Assembly: GCF_048537545.1 (NCBI RefSeq)
Contig: NZ_CP183218.1
DNA: 64,000 nt
Strand: one strand, 5' to 3'
Origin: Chania fonticola_B
GTDB lineage: Bacteria; Pseudomonadota; Gammaproteobacteria; Enterobacterales; Enterobacteriaceae
Made by a program: the position numbers and the translations under genes. The notes beneath the pieces are model-generated. The model was not told the DNA's origin and did no database searches. It saw only the letters and a list, made by a program, of their open reading frames with translations. Numbering within the stretch: the first letter of the stretch is position 1; each line of letters opens with the position of its first letter. Positions 1-10,063 of this stretch are shown piece after piece.

Positions 1-1
1 T

Positions 2-3000
2 TTCGCGGGCCATCTGCTAACCCTGAGCGCGGGCCTGCCAGGGTTAGCCATGCAGCCAGTTATCGAGCCAGCCCGTATTCTGGCCGGATTAGAAGATACG
101 TTGCTGATACTGGAGCAACACTGGGGTAACGCCGCACCGAAAGGATTAACCAAACTGCGCAAACACTGGGAACAGGCGCAGAACGCCCATCCGGCTGCAC
201 TACAGGCTGAACTCAATGAAATGCGTAACCACTGTAATGGATTGCAGGACCCCGCTCTGCAACAGGGTGACGAGGTCAAACGCTGGGCCGGCAACCTGCA
301 CCAGCAGCTCAACGAACTGTGCGCCGAATGGGCATTATGGTTTGGCTGGCTGAGCGACAGCATGCCGGAGCTGGAACAAATCCCTGGTTTGCATTGGCTG
401 GCCAACCCACCTAAACAACTGACGTTGTCGACAGAACAGCAAACGCAGTTGGATGCCGTACAGCAATTGGCAAGGGAACGCCTGGAACAGTTGGTTCAGC
501 TGGCCCAACGCCTGACAGCAATGGCGCAAATGGACTTCAGCTTCCTGTATGACGAAGCCACCCATTTGCTGACCGTCGGTTTCAACTGCGATCAAAACCG
601 TGCCGACAGTGGTAAATACGATCTGCTGGCCTCGGAAATCCGCCTGACCAACTATGTCGCCATTGCCACCAACCAAATTCCACAACGGAGCTGGTTTGCC
701 TTAGGCAGGCTGTTTACGGTGATCGACAAGGAGCCAGCGCTGATGTCCTGGAGCGGCTCGATGTTTGAGTACCTGATGCCGCAACTGGTGATGCCTGCCT
801 ATCCCGATACGTTGCTGGTACAGATGTGCCGCTCTGCAGTGGAGCGGCAAATTGCCTGGGGCAAAGAGCGCGGTGTACCGTGGGGGATTTCCGAGTCCGG
901 TTACTTCGGCTTTGACGCTTTGCAAAACTACCAGTATCACGCCTTTGGTGTGCCGGGGTTAGGGCTGCGGCGTGGACTGGGTGACGACATGGTGATCGCC
1001 CCTTACGCCACCATGATGGCGCTGATTGTCGATCCGGACAGTGCCTGTAGCAACCTGGTGGAACTGGAAAAAAACGGTGCCAAGGGCCGTTATGGCTTCT
1101 ATGAAGCGCTGGACTACACCACTTCACGCCTCAGCCGGGGGCAGCTGTATGTCATTGTTCGCTCCTATATGGCTCACCACCAGGGTATGAGTTTCCTGGC
1201 GCTGTCACACCTGTTGCTGGATGCGCCAATGGTGAAACGCTTTGCCAGTTACCCCGCCTTCCAGTCAACCCGTTTGCTGTTGCAGGAACGGGTGCCTGAT
1301 GCGGTTGAGCTGTACAGCACCCGCCGCCACTTCGAAACCCATGAAGGCGCGATTAAACCGGCTAGCTTCGCCGCACGTGAATTCACCCGTGTGGATACAC
1401 CGATCCCGGAAGTTCAGTTGCTGTCGAATGCCAACTACCACCTGATGATCACCCAAACCGGCGGTAGCTACAGCCGCTGGCAGAATCTGGCGCTGACCCG
1501 CTGGCGTGAGGATGCCACCTGCGATAACTGGGGGGCGTTCTGCTACCTGCGCGATCCGCAAACCGGCGAGGTGTGGAGCAATACCTGGCACCCTACCGGC
1601 GAAACCGAGAAAGGCGGCTATCGCGCGGTCTTCAACGATGCCGGGGCGGAATTCCAACGCAAGCAGGGGCTACTGTCGGTGAAAACCCAGGTGGTGATCT
1701 CCCCTGAGGACGACATCGAACTGCGGCGCTTAACCTTGGTGAACCGGGGCAAACAGCCGCGGACCATTGAGATCACCAGCTATGCCGAAGTGGTGCTGGC
1801 CCCGGCCAGCAACGATTTGGCGCACCCGGCGTTCAGCAATCTGTTTGTCCAAACCGAACTGTTGCCGGAACAGGATGCCATTCTGTGCCATCGCCGTCCG
1901 CGTGAGCCGAAAGAGAAATCGCCGTGGTTGCTGCATATGATGTCGGTCCAGGGTGCCAGCAGCAAAACCTCCTTTGAAACCGACCGGGCCAAGTTTATCG
2001 GCCGTGGCCGCACGGCAGCCAACCCGCAGGCGCTATATCAGAATCAACCCCTGACCAATAGCGCCGGGCCGGTGATCGATCCGATCATCGCCATCCGTCA
2101 GCGGATCCGGCTGGAACCCAACGTGCCGCTGACTCTGGATATCTTCTACGGCGTGTGTGAAGACCGCGCCACCAGCCTGGCGATGTTGGAGAAGTATCGC
2201 GACCGCCATATGGCCGACCGTATTTTCGAACTCGCCTGGTCGCACAGCCAGGTGGTGTTGCGCCAGTTGAACGCTAACGAAGAAGACGCCAATCTGTTTA
2301 ATCGTCTGGCCAGCGCGGTGGTGTTCCCGGCACAGGAAATGCGTGCCGCCAGCAATGAAATCATCAATAACCGCCGCGGGCAGTCCGGCCTGTGGGGCTA
2401 TTCGATTTCCGGCGATCTGCCGATCGTGCTGCTGTCCGTCACCGACAGTGAGAATATCGGGCTGGTGCAACAGCTCATTCAGGCGCACAACTACTGGCGG
2501 TTGAAAGGATTGCTGGTCGACCTGGTGATCCTCAATGAGGATTCCGGTGGTTACCGGCAAGATCTGCAAAATCGGATCATGGGGCTGATCGCCGCCGGGA
2601 TGGAGTCTTCCCTGACGGACAAACCCGGAGGGATCTTCGTCCGCTCCAGTGAACATATGTCACCGGAAGATCACACCTTGCTGCTGAGCGTAGCGCGGAT
2701 CTATCTGGATGACCGCCGCGGTGGCCTGACGGAGCAACTCAACCAACGGTTGCAACTCCCGCAAACGCTGCAACAGCCATTGGGGCCGCCGACCGCCTCC
2801 TCCAAACTGGCTACCATGGCCAACCTGCCACGTAATCTGCATTCGCCGCAGTTGCCAATCATCGACAAACTCCAGTTCTACAACGGGTTTGGCGGGTTCT
2901 CTGAGGATGGCAGCGAATATGTGATCGCCATAAACGAAAGCAAGGTGACGCCAGCGCCGTGGTCAAACGTTATCGCCAACCCGATGTTCGGTTCGGTGAT

Positions 3001-5269
3001 CTCTGAAAGCGGCCAAGCCTACACCTGGTATGAGAATGCGCATGAATACCGCCTGACGCCTTGGGATAACGATCCGGTCAGCGATCGCAGCGGCGAGGCT
3101 TTCTATCTGCGCGATGAAGAGAGTGGTCACGTCTGGTCACCAACGCCGCTGCCCGCCCGTGGACGCGGTCATTACCTGACGCGTCACGGCTTTGGTTACA
3201 GCGTGTTTGAACACCGGGAAGGCGGTATCGACAGCCAGTTGACGATGCTGGTTGCCAAAGACGCTCCGGTGAAACTGTTCCTGCTGACGCTCACCAACAC
3301 TTCTGGTCGGACGCGGAAGCTCTCGACCACCGGCTATGCCGAGCTAATCCTCGGTGATTTGCGCCAGAAATCGGCGATGCACGTGGTCACCCGCGTAGCC
3401 ACACCACCTGGTGGCTGTGGCATCCTCGCCACCAACCATTACACCAGCAGCGGATCGCCACGTACCGCGTTCTTCGGCGTTACCGGCGTCCATTGCTCAG
3501 TCACTGGCGATCGGCGGGAATTCATTGGCCGTAACGGTTCGTTGGCCGCTCCTGCCGTACTTAAGCTGCGGCGGTTATCCGGCAAGACCGGTGCCGGGTT
3601 GGATCCTTGTGGCGCAGTTCAATCGGCCATCAGCATGATCGATGGCGATCAACGCAGCTTTGTGTTTGCGCTTGGTCTGGGACAAGATGCCGACGAAGCC
3701 GAATCTCTGCTGCGTCAGTATCTCAGCGATGAGGCATTGCAACACGAATTGCAGCAGGTCGATGCCCATTGGGACAAGATCCTCAACAAGGTGCAAATCG
3801 GTACGCCTCATCCAGCGGTTAACTTGCTGGCTAACGGCTGGTTGCTGTATCAAACCCTCTCCTGCCGCATTCACGCACGCAGCGGTTATTACCAGTCCGG
3901 CGGCGCATTTGGCTTCCGCGATCAGCTCCAGGATACCCTGGCCCTGACGCATGCCTTGCCTGAGCGGATGCGTGAGCAGATCCTGCTGTGTGCTTCGCGC
4001 CAGTTTGTTGAGGGCGACGTTCAGCACTGGTGGCATCCACCGCAGGGCAACGGGGTGCGCACCCGCTGCTCCGATGATTACCTGTGGTTGCCGCTGGCCA
4101 TTTGCCACTACCTCGACTCGACCGAAGACTCGTCGATCCTCGACGAACAGGTGGGTTATCTGGAGGCCCGTATACTGGCACCGGGTGAAGAGTCTTCTTA
4201 TGAACAGCCTGGTGTCAGCTCGAAACAAGAAAGCCTGTATCTGCACGGGGCCAGGGCGCTGAAGCATGGCCTGACCTTTGGCGAGCATGGTTTGCCGCTA
4301 ATGGGTGCCGGTGACTGGAACGACGGCATGAACATGGTGGGATTGGAAGGCCGAGGTGAGAGCGTTTGGCTGGGCTTCTTCCTGTTCTATATTCTGCAAC
4401 GTTACGGCAAACTGGCCACCCACCGCGGCGATCTGGAGCTGGCAGAACTGTGCCGCGAGGAAGCAGAAAAACTGCGCGCCAACCTGCACAACAACGCCTG
4501 GGATGGCGAATGGTATCGCCGTGGTTACTTCGATAGTGGAGAACCGCTGGGTTCACACCAAGCGGCAGAATGTCGCATTGATGCCATCGCCCAGAGTTGG
4601 TCGATCCTTTCCGGTGCGGGTGACAAAGATCGCAGCGCACAAGCAATGCAATCTCTGGATAAGCACCTGGTGGACGACCAGGCCGGCATCATCAAACTGC
4701 TGACCCCACCTTTTGACGGCAACGGCCCGAATCCTGGCTACATCCGGGGTTATCTGCCCGGCGTGCGAGAAAACGGCGGTCAATACACTCACGGGGCGGT
4801 ATGGGCAGTGATGGCGTTTGCCGAGATGGGCAATATCGAGCGCGCCTGGGAACTGATGGCGCTGATCAACCCCATCAACCACAGCCTGGATAGCACCGCG
4901 GCGGAGCGCTACAAGGTCGAACCTTATGTCGCCACGGCGGATATTTACGCGGTCGCCCCGCACGTTGGGCGCGGAGGATGGAGCTGGTATACCGGCTCGG
5001 CGGGCTGGATGTATCGGTTGATCGTCGAGTCGCTGCTGGGGCTAAAACGCCACGGCAATACGCTTTCCATCCATACCCGCTTACCGGCAGATTGGCCACC
5101 GGTCACCCTAACCTACCGTGAAGGGGAGAGTGAATATCACTTCACCCTACGCCAAGGGGAAGGAGAAACGCAGGTGATGATTGATGGTGTGTTGCAGCAG
5201 GAAGCGGTGATTACCTTGGCTGATGAGGCTAAAACCTACCTGGTGGAGGTAATTCTGGGAAAGCAATAA
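2..5269 (+). CDS. cyclic beta-1,2-glucan synthase, NdvB/GH94 type (5'-truncated by window edge)
   Basis: Partial gene: the frame is open from base 2 with no stop, so the first visible ATG (base 50) is internal and the N-terminal glycosyltransferase part lies outside the window. What is visible (about 1755 residues) has a glycoamylase-like region (SEIRLTNYVAIA and QRSWFALGR near 620-710), then two similar beta-sandwich blocks, then a C-terminal GH94 phosphorylase-like domain with the acid-catalyst motif GDWNDGMN at about 4310-4333. Known family members polymerise UDP-glucose into beta-1,2-glucan at the inner membrane and cyclise and size it; the products are periplasmic osmoregulated glucans. 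Domain order and motifs make the family call firm. Whether this enzyme makes cyclic glucan cannot be proved without its N-terminus. Confidence 0.9.
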   Translation, partial: FAGHLLTLSAGLPGLAMQPVIEPARILAGLEDTLLILEQHWGNAAPKGLTKLRKHWEQAQNAHPAALQAELNEMRNHCNGLQDPALQQGDEVKRWAGNLHQQLNELCAEWALWFGWLSDSMPELEQIPGLHWLANPPKQLTLSTEQQTQLDAVQQLARERLEQLVQLAQRLTAMAQMDFSFLYDEATHLLTVGFNCDQNRADSGKYDLLASEIRLTNYVAIATNQIPQRSWFALGRLFTVIDKEPALMSWSGSMFEYLMPQLVMPAYPDTLLVQMCRSAVERQIAWGKERGVPWGISESGYFGFDALQNYQYHAFGVPGLGLRRGLGDDMVIAPYATMMALIVDPDSACSNLVELEKNGAKGRYGFYEALDYTTSRLSRGQLYVIVRSYMAHHQGMSFLALSHLLLDAPMVKRFASYPAFQSTRLLLQERVPDAVELYSTRRHFETHEGAIKPASFAAREFTRVDTPIPEVQLLSNANYHLMITQTGGSYSRWQNLALTRWREDATCDNWGAFCYLRDPQTGEVWSNTWHPTGETEKGGYRAVFNDAGAEFQRKQGLLSVKTQVVISPEDDIELRRLTLVNRGKQPRTIEITSYAEVVLAPASNDLAHPAFSNLFVQTELLPEQDAILCHRRPREPKEKSPWLLHMMSVQGASSKTSFETDRAKFIGRGRTAANPQALYQNQPLTNSAGPVIDPIIAIRQRIRLEPNVPLTLDIFYGVCEDRATSLAMLEKYRDRHMADRIFELAWSHSQVVLRQLNANEEDANLFNRLASAVVFPAQEMRAASNEIINNRRGQSGLWGYSISGDLPIVLLSVTDSENIGLVQQLIQAHNYWRLKGLLVDLVILNEDSGGYRQDLQNRIMGLIAAGMESSLTDKPGGIFVRSSEHMSPEDHTLLLSVARIYLDDRRGGLTEQLNQRLQLPQTLQQPLGPPTASSKLATMANLPRNLHSPQLPIIDKLQFYNGFGGFSEDGSEYVIAINESKVTPAPWSNVIANPMFGSVISESGQAYTWYENAHEYRLTPWDNDPVSDRSGEAFYLRDEESGHVWSPTPLPARGRGHYLTRHGFGYSVFEHREGGIDSQLTMLVAKDAPVKLFLLTLTNTSGRTRKLSTTGYAELILGDLRQKSAMHVVTRVATPPGGCGILATNHYTSSGSPRTAFFGVTGVHCSVTGDRREFIGRNGSLAAPAVLKLRRLSGKTGAGLDPCGAVQSAISMIDGDQRSFVFALGLGQDADEAESLLRQYLSDEALQHELQQVDAHWDKILNKVQIGTPHPAVNLLANGWLLYQTLSCRIHARSGYYQSGGAFGFRDQLQDTLALTHALPERMREQILLCASRQFVEGDVQHWWHPPQGNGVRTRCSDDYLWLPLAICHYLDSTEDSSILDEQVGYLEARILAPGEESSYEQPGVSSKQESLYLHGARALKHGLTFGEHGLPLMGAGDWNDGMNMVGLEGRGESVWLGFFLFYILQRYGKLATHRGDLELAELCREEAEKLRANLHNNAWDGEWYRRGYFDSGEPLGSHQAAECRIDAIAQSWSILSGAGDKDRSAQAMQSLDKHLVDDQAGIIKLLTPPFDGNGPNPGYIRGYLPGVRENGGQYTHGAVWAVMAFAEMGNIERAWELMALINPINHSLDSTAAERYKVEPYVATADIYAVAPHVGRGGWSWYTGSAGWMYRLIVESLLGLKRHGNTLSIHTRLPADWPPVTLTYREGESEYHFTLRQGEGETQVMIDGVLQQEAVITLADEAKTYLVEVILGKQ

Positions 5270-5322
5270 GGTACGAAGTAGCTAAATAGCTATGTTTAAT
5301 AGCGCTACACCCGAAGCTTGAG

Positions 5323-5433
5323 ACAGGAGGGAGTCATTGCAGGTTAGCCGACCGTTGAGCGCATGGATGCGCGATTGCGAGCCCCCAGGGACGGGTTTAC
5401 GGCGTGTCGGCGTTCTGCATGACTCCTTCCTGT
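5323..5433. repeat. imperfect palindromic intergenic element (about 110 bp)
   Basis: The outer arms 5323-5342 (ACAGGAGGGAGTCATTGCAG) and 5415-5433 (CTGCATGACTCCTTCCTGT) are near-perfect inverted repeats. An inner short hairpin (GCGCATGGATGCGC, about 5359-5372) sits between them. Size, GC-rich centre and intergenic position between convergent genes fit a dispersed enterobacterial repeat of the ERIC kind, although the sequence is not the E. coli ERIC consensus. It could also act as a transcription barrier between the glucan synthase gene and elaB. Confidence 0.6.
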
Positions 5434-5466
5434 GACACTATTCGGCAGCTATCGCGCTCATTGGTG

Positions 5467-5778
5467 TTACTTGCGGGCCAGCAATAGCCCAAGCACCAAA
5501 CCTACCGTGGCACCAATGCCAACGCTATGCCAAGGCTTGTCACGGACATAGTCATCGGCACGACATGCCACCTCTTTCGCCCGCACGTAATAACATTCGG
5601 AGCTATTTGCCAGACGCGACTTGATGTCTTTTAGCGCCCGCTCGGCATGGGCTTTGATATCCGTATAAGCCTGATCGGCTCGATCGCCAGAGTAATCCAA
5701 CACGTCTTGCAGTGTGTCACTCAGCATTCTCAGATCGTCGTCCAGCGTCGTTTGGTTCTCGTTTCGATTTATCGCCAT
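5467..5778 (-). CDS. elaB: ElaB/YqjD-family (DUF883) tail-anchored membrane protein
   Basis: A 103-residue protein: a helical, charged N-terminal region (about residues 10-70, likely coiled coil), the conserved ADDYVRDKPW stretch, then a single C-terminal membrane helix GIGATVGLVLGLLLARK. This is the plan of ElaB, a stationary-phase inner-membrane protein of enterics whose relatives bind ribosomes. The start is placed at the ATG at 5778 and not at the upstream ATG at 5808, because GGAGAG lies seven bases before 5778 and the E. coli protein begins at the equivalent place. In E. coli elaB also lies near nuo. Confidence 0.88.
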   Translation of the reverse strand: MAINRNENQTTLDDDLRMLSDTLQDVLDYSGDRADQAYTDIKAHAERALKDIKSRLANSSECYYVRAKEVACRADDYVRDKPWHSVGIGATVGLVLGLLLARK

Positions 5779-5921
5779 CTTTAAGCTCTCCGTTATTAAC
5801 AAATTCAACGTTGCTTAACCATCAACAATCATTGGTCGTAGTCCCATGGTAGGACACGACCTGGATACACGCCATCGGAATGTTGATTAAAAAAGAGGCG
5901 AGGCAAGATACTGACGCCCTT

Positions 5922-6416
5922 TCAGGCGTCGGTGGAGGCTTGTTCGGCCAGCGCTACAGAGGGCGATTTACGGCGTGCGGCCAGCCACAAGCCACTGTTT
6001 TTCATGGCGTAGCCAAACAATAGCCCGACCAGCAGTGAGACGGTGATCAATGGCCAGTTGCCATCACCGGCGAAGGTGGCGCAGGCACCGATAAAAGTCC
6101 CGGGAACAAAACCTAACCATTGTTGTTTGGCCTGAATGCACATCAGGAAGGCGACGATGCCAGTCAGCAGGTAGCCCAGAATGCTCCAGGCAGGTTCCAA
6201 CGCGCTGCCGTGAATGATGACCATCGCCCAGAACACGCCGCTCAAGCAGGTCAGCGTGCTGATCGCCAAGCCCTTGAGGCCACCTTGCGGGCAGGCAAAA
6301 TAGGCCGTGCAGCCAAGAAAGCCCGCCCAACTGATTAGCCCAAGGCTGATGGCAACCCAGCCCCATACGCCGGAGAGAATACCGGTAGTTACCGCAATGG
6401 CAAAAATGACGTTCAT
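5922..6416 (-). CDS. DUF1097 (YcdZ-like) inner-membrane protein
   Basis: A 164-residue hydrophobic protein with about five or six predicted membrane helices, running from the N-terminal MNVIFAIAVTTGILSGVWGW to a helix ending in GYAMKNSGLWL, followed by a short polar cytosolic tail. The pattern of short helices with GW and FACPQGG loops is that of the DUF1097 family, whose function is not established. It stands alone between elaB and an MFS gene, with an AT-rich upstream region (6417-6530) likely to hold its promoter. Confidence 0.75.
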   Translation of the reverse strand: MNVIFAIAVTTGILSGVWGWVAISLGLISWAGFLGCTAYFACPQGGLKGLAISTLTCLSGVFWAMVIIHGSALEPAWSILGYLLTGIVAFLMCIQAKQQWLGFVPGTFIGACATFAGDGNWPLITVSLLVGLLFGYAMKNSGLWLAARRKSPSVALAEQASTDA

Positions 6417-6641
6417 AATCCTGATCCGCTAAAAATAATCCACACAGTTTACGCGAAATCAGTCAATACGATGTGATAAAAATCACATCAATAGTGCAAA
6501 TTGATGCATTGCAATCATTAAAATGAGATATTAATCACAAAAATAGGGCGTTTTTTCATCATCCTACGCGAAAAAACCGCTAGCCACATGATTGAATAAA
6601 GGCGGTGATCACAAGAGCGACCACCAGCCAAATAGCCAGGT

Positions 6642-7883
6642 TCAGCGCGGGAAGCCCACTCGCGTAACCCATAACCCCAACACCACGCAGACGATGACAG
6701 TCACCAGGAATAATAGGTTTACCGCCAGATGCAGACTGGCATGGTCGATGATACTGCCAAGTAGAATGGGCACCCAGTTGGCAACATAAGCAATCACATA
6801 GAACAGCGAGATCAGGCGTGCATGGCTGGCTTGGGGTGAAATCAGGTTAACCAGCGTCGCACTGCCGACAAAGATGGCTCCGTAAGCATAACCGGCAATG
6901 ACCATCCCCGCAGCGGCCAGCCCCAGTGAATGGATCTGAATGGCTTCGGCAAAGACCACCACCGCTAACGCCTGTGCCAGGCAGCCAAACATCAGCGAAT
7001 GGCGTGCATTGATTTGACGACTCAGGATCTGGCTGGCCCCGGCAATCAGCAGGTAGACCGCAATCACATAGCCGAAACTGCTGCGGTTTTGCATACCCAG
7101 CAGCGTTTCCGCCACGTTGGGGCCGATCGCCAGGATGCTGGCAGCCAGCGCCCAACAGACAAACAGCGCGCCGGCACACACGAAAAACCGGCTCCCGGTC
7201 GCGCGCAGGCCCGCAGCCAAGGTATTTTCCCCTGCCCCAGTATCCTCAGCCAAACGGACGCCAGCTTTGACCACCACGCGCGCAGGCCAGCTAAGCATAA
7301 TCCCCAAAGCGGCAATCGTTGCCACCGCCATGATGATCACAAACGGCAGCGAGGTGGTATGAAAACCGGTCTGCAGCGCTATACCACTAAAAATCGGCCC
7401 CAATGCCAACCCGGCAGTAAAGGACAGGGTAGCAATTAGCGCCGCCTGCTTGCCACCGTCCGCAGGGCCAAAACGCACCAACGCAATATTTGCCGCACCG
7501 GTCAACGCCCCCGTGCCTACACCGGCCAGCAAGCGAGCCATCAACATCAGGGAAAATGAATCAGCCAGGGCAAAAAGCAATGCTCCCAACAACACCACCA
7601 GCAGCGCCGGGACGATCATGCTGCGTAAATCTTTTACCTTGCCAGCCAGGTTGCCCACGGCGAACAGGGAAATCAGTACGCCAGCGGCATAAGCCCCGTA
7701 GATCAGGGTCAGGCTGACCGAGGTCAGTGCCAGTTGCTGTTGGTACAAGGGATAAAGCGGCGTTGGTGCACTGCTGTTGAGCAGTGCCGACATCAATGCC
7801 AGCGCTAGAAACAGTACAATGGCTCCAGGCGAGGAGGCCGTGTTGGCTCGCGCGGTTTTATCAACGGCTACACCGTCGGACAT
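6642..7883 (-). CDS. major facilitator superfamily transporter, drug-efflux-like
   Basis: A 413-residue protein with twelve predicted membrane helices in two halves. The first half has the loop NLAGKVKDLRSM in the place of the MFS signature loop and the motif GVGTGALTGAANIA resembling efflux motif C. The start ATG at 7883 is preceded by GGGAG at proper spacing. No substrate can be read from the sequence. It lies tail-to-head with the EamA transporter gene (139 bp gap) but with its own likely promoter, so co-transcription is uncertain. Confidence 0.82.
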   Translation of the reverse strand: MSDGVAVDKTARANTASSPGAIVLFLALALMSALLNSSAPTPLYPLYQQQLALTSVSLTLIYGAYAAGVLISLFAVGNLAGKVKDLRSMIVPALLVVLLGALLFALADSFSLMLMARLLAGVGTGALTGAANIALVRFGPADGGKQAALIATLSFTAGLALGPIFSGIALQTGFHTTSLPFVIIMAVATIAALGIMLSWPARVVVKAGVRLAEDTGAGENTLAAGLRATGSRFFVCAGALFVCWALAASILAIGPNVAETLLGMQNRSSFGYVIAVYLLIAGASQILSRQINARHSLMFGCLAQALAVVVFAEAIQIHSLGLAAAGMVIAGYAYGAIFVGSATLVNLISPQASHARLISLFYVIAYVANWVPILLGSIIDHASLHLAVNLLFLVTVIVCVVLGLWVTRVGFPR

Positions 7884-8022
7884 GATTTTCTCCCTAAATA
7901 CGCAGGCAAATCACCTCACCCGCAAAATATCAGGCGCTCATCATAGCGTTCAGAGCAGACCGCCAAAACCACCAACAATGCAGCACTATGATGCATTGTT
8001 GCAGGTGGCCAGAGCGGCAAAA

Positions 8023-8886
8023 TCACACCGAAGCCGTGGCTACCTTTTTAGCGGGTGCACGGCGCAAAATGGCCAATGCGCCGGAAAGGATGATCAGCAC
8101 CATCCCCGCCGCGGCGATAAACGACAGGGTCTGGGCAAAAATCAGGTAGCCGAGCAGCGTGGAGAAAATGATCGTGCTGTAGGAAAGAATGCCGACGGTG
8201 ACCGCATTGCCGCCGCCATAGGCGCGGGTCATGGTGATCTGCCCCAGGCTGCCGAATACGCCGATAGCGCAGACATACAGCAGGCTGGTGGCATCCAACG
8301 CCGCGAATCCGACAATCGAACTCATCACCACGCCGAACAAGGTACCAACCAGAGAGAAGTAGAACACCACACGCAGTTCAGGCTCCCCGGTACGCACCAG
8401 TTTGCCGACGTTGAAATAGGCCAGTGCCGTCAGCAATCCTGACAGCAAGCCAATCAAGGTGGCGGTATATTCCCCGTTCGGTACATCTGGACGCAACAAG
8501 ATCAGGATGCCCACAAAGCCCAGCAGCACCGAGAACAGCAACCTGCCGGTCAGTTGGCCTCTTGCCGTGACGAAGGTGATCACCGATTGGAAAATCGGAT
8601 TGGTATAGCCCAGCGTGGTTGCGGTAGCGATAGGCAGATGGATCAGCGCATAGAAGCCGCAATACATGGCCGCATTGCCAATCGCGGCGCGCTTCATGTG
8701 CAAGCCAAGATGGCGGGTACGAAAACCGATATTTTTGATTTTTATCAGCGCCGCCACGATGGCCACGTTGATCAATGAACGGTAAAAAATAATATCGAAG
8801 AAACCGACCTTGGCCGAAGCCAGTTTGATGCAGGCCCCCATCAGCGCGAAGAACACGCTGGCAGCGACCATCCATAAAGCAACCAT
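8023..8886 (-). CDS. EamA (DMT) family inner-membrane transporter
   Basis: A 287-residue protein with ten predicted helices arranged as two EamA repeats (about residues 3-135 and 145-275), the usual size of drug/metabolite transporters of the YdcZ/RhaT superfamily. It starts MVALWMVAASVFFALMGACI. It is transcribed divergently from the LysR-type gene at 9134, the normal layout when a LysR protein controls its neighbour. The substrate is unknown. GGGGA precedes the ATG. Confidence 0.83.
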   Translation of the reverse strand: MVALWMVAASVFFALMGACIKLASAKVGFFDIIFYRSLINVAIVAALIKIKNIGFRTRHLGLHMKRAAIGNAAMYCGFYALIHLPIATATTLGYTNPIFQSVITFVTARGQLTGRLLFSVLLGFVGILILLRPDVPNGEYTATLIGLLSGLLTALAYFNVGKLVRTGEPELRVVFYFSLVGTLFGVVMSSIVGFAALDATSLLYVCAIGVFGSLGQITMTRAYGGGNAVTVGILSYSTIIFSTLLGYLIFAQTLSFIAAAGMVLIILSGALAILRRAPAKKVATASV

Positions 8887-9133
8887 GATTTCCCCAGAAT
8901 GCAGCCCTGCCGGGCTGCAGATAATCTCTTACGCGGCGGTTTTCACCGTCGGAAATGTGTTAGCGGCACCGCCCAAGAATACCAGCATTCTTGCGCAAAA
9001 TGGATTGCCTGCTACAAATAAGCTTGCTCCATAACGTCCCGCAGATGCATTTACTTATCGCTTACCAGATAATAACTCTCTCTGCCGCCGCTGGCGGCCA
9101 AAATAGATCGGATGCCACCAAGGACACTGCACA

Positions 9134-10006
9134 ATGAATTGGGATGATGCACGCTTCTTTCTGGCGGTGGCACGCTGCGGTACGTTACGCAAGGCTGCCC
9201 ATGAACTTCACGTCGATCAAGCTACCGTGGGGCGGCGGATCAGCGCTTTCGAACAGGCGTTGGGTTCAAAACTGTTTATCCGCACGCCAAAATCCTTCTC
9301 GCTCAGCCCGCTGGGTGAAGCCATGCTGGCAGAAGTGCTGGCAATGGAAAATGCGGTTCAGGCTATCGCTCGTAAAGCCAGCAGCGGCGATCAAAGCCTG
9401 ACGGGTGAAGTACGCATCGCTACCACCGATACCTTGGCCGAGGCCTTTGTGATACCGGCACTGAAACGGCTGCGCGAGAAATACCCGCATATCACCATCA
9501 CGCTACTGACGGCGCTCAATATCTCCGACATCTCCTATCGCGGGGCCGATCTGGCTATTCGTGGTGCTCGCCCTGAATCTGATGAGCTGGTCATCAAACG
9601 TCTGGCAACTATTGAGATGGGGTTATATGCCACGCAGGGCTACCTGGATCAACACGGAACGCCGAGTAAAGGCGACCATCTGCGCGGCCACGATTTGCTG
9701 ATGTTCCCGCGCGAGCTGGTACCACGCCACTGGGACAACTTCGGTGGAGAGCTGTTGAACGAGCCAAACGTGGTGCTGCAATGCAACTCACAGCTGTTAC
9801 TGCGTTCGGCAACGCGCAACGGGTTGGGCATCGGCCTGCTTTCTTGCTTCCTGGCCGATAGCGATCCCGATCTGGTGCGTATCCTCCCAGAGAATCAGGA
9901 CTGGGTCGATATCTGGCTGGTGTTACATCCGGATCTGCAACACACGGCAAGAATACGCGCGGTGGTGCAAGAGCTGGAAATCTCGTTTAACGGCGGCGTA
10001 CTCTAG
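9134..10006 (+). CDS. LysR-family transcriptional regulator
   Basis: A 290-residue protein with the N-terminal winged helix-turn-helix (residues about 1-60: MNWDDARFFLAVARCGTLRK, QATVGRRISAFEQALG) and a periplasmic-binding-protein-like effector domain beginning near EVRIATTDTLAEAFVIPAL. The start is supported by AAGGA nine bases upstream. It is divergent from the EamA transporter gene across 247 bp, so it probably regulates that gene and itself; the effector is unknown. It converges on the nuo operon end, with the nuo terminator lying just after its stop. Confidence 0.88.
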   Translation: MNWDDARFFLAVARCGTLRKAAHELHVDQATVGRRISAFEQALGSKLFIRTPKSFSLSPLGEAMLAEVLAMENAVQAIARKASSGDQSLTGEVRIATTDTLAEAFVIPALKRLREKYPHITITLLTALNISDISYRGADLAIRGARPESDELVIKRLATIEMGLYATQGYLDQHGTPSKGDHLRGHDLLMFPRELVPRHWDNFGGELLNEPNVVLQCNSQLLLRSATRNGLGIGLLSCFLADSDPDLVRILPENQDWVDIWLVLHPDLQHTARIRAVVQELEISFNGGVL

Positions 10007-10011
10007 TCCAC

Positions 10012-10045
10012 AAAAAAACAAGGGCCGCCATTTGGCGACCCTTGT
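10012..10045 (-). terminator. rho-independent terminator of the nuo operon
   Basis: On the minus strand, ACAAGGG-TCGCC pairs with GGCGG-CCCTTGT around a four-base loop and is followed directly by seven T. It lies 18 bases after the nuoN stop. On the plus strand the same stem has no T-run, so it serves mainly nuo, though it may also slow readthrough from the LysR gene. Confidence 0.88.
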
Positions 10046-10063
10046 TGTCTAGCTCGAGATCAA

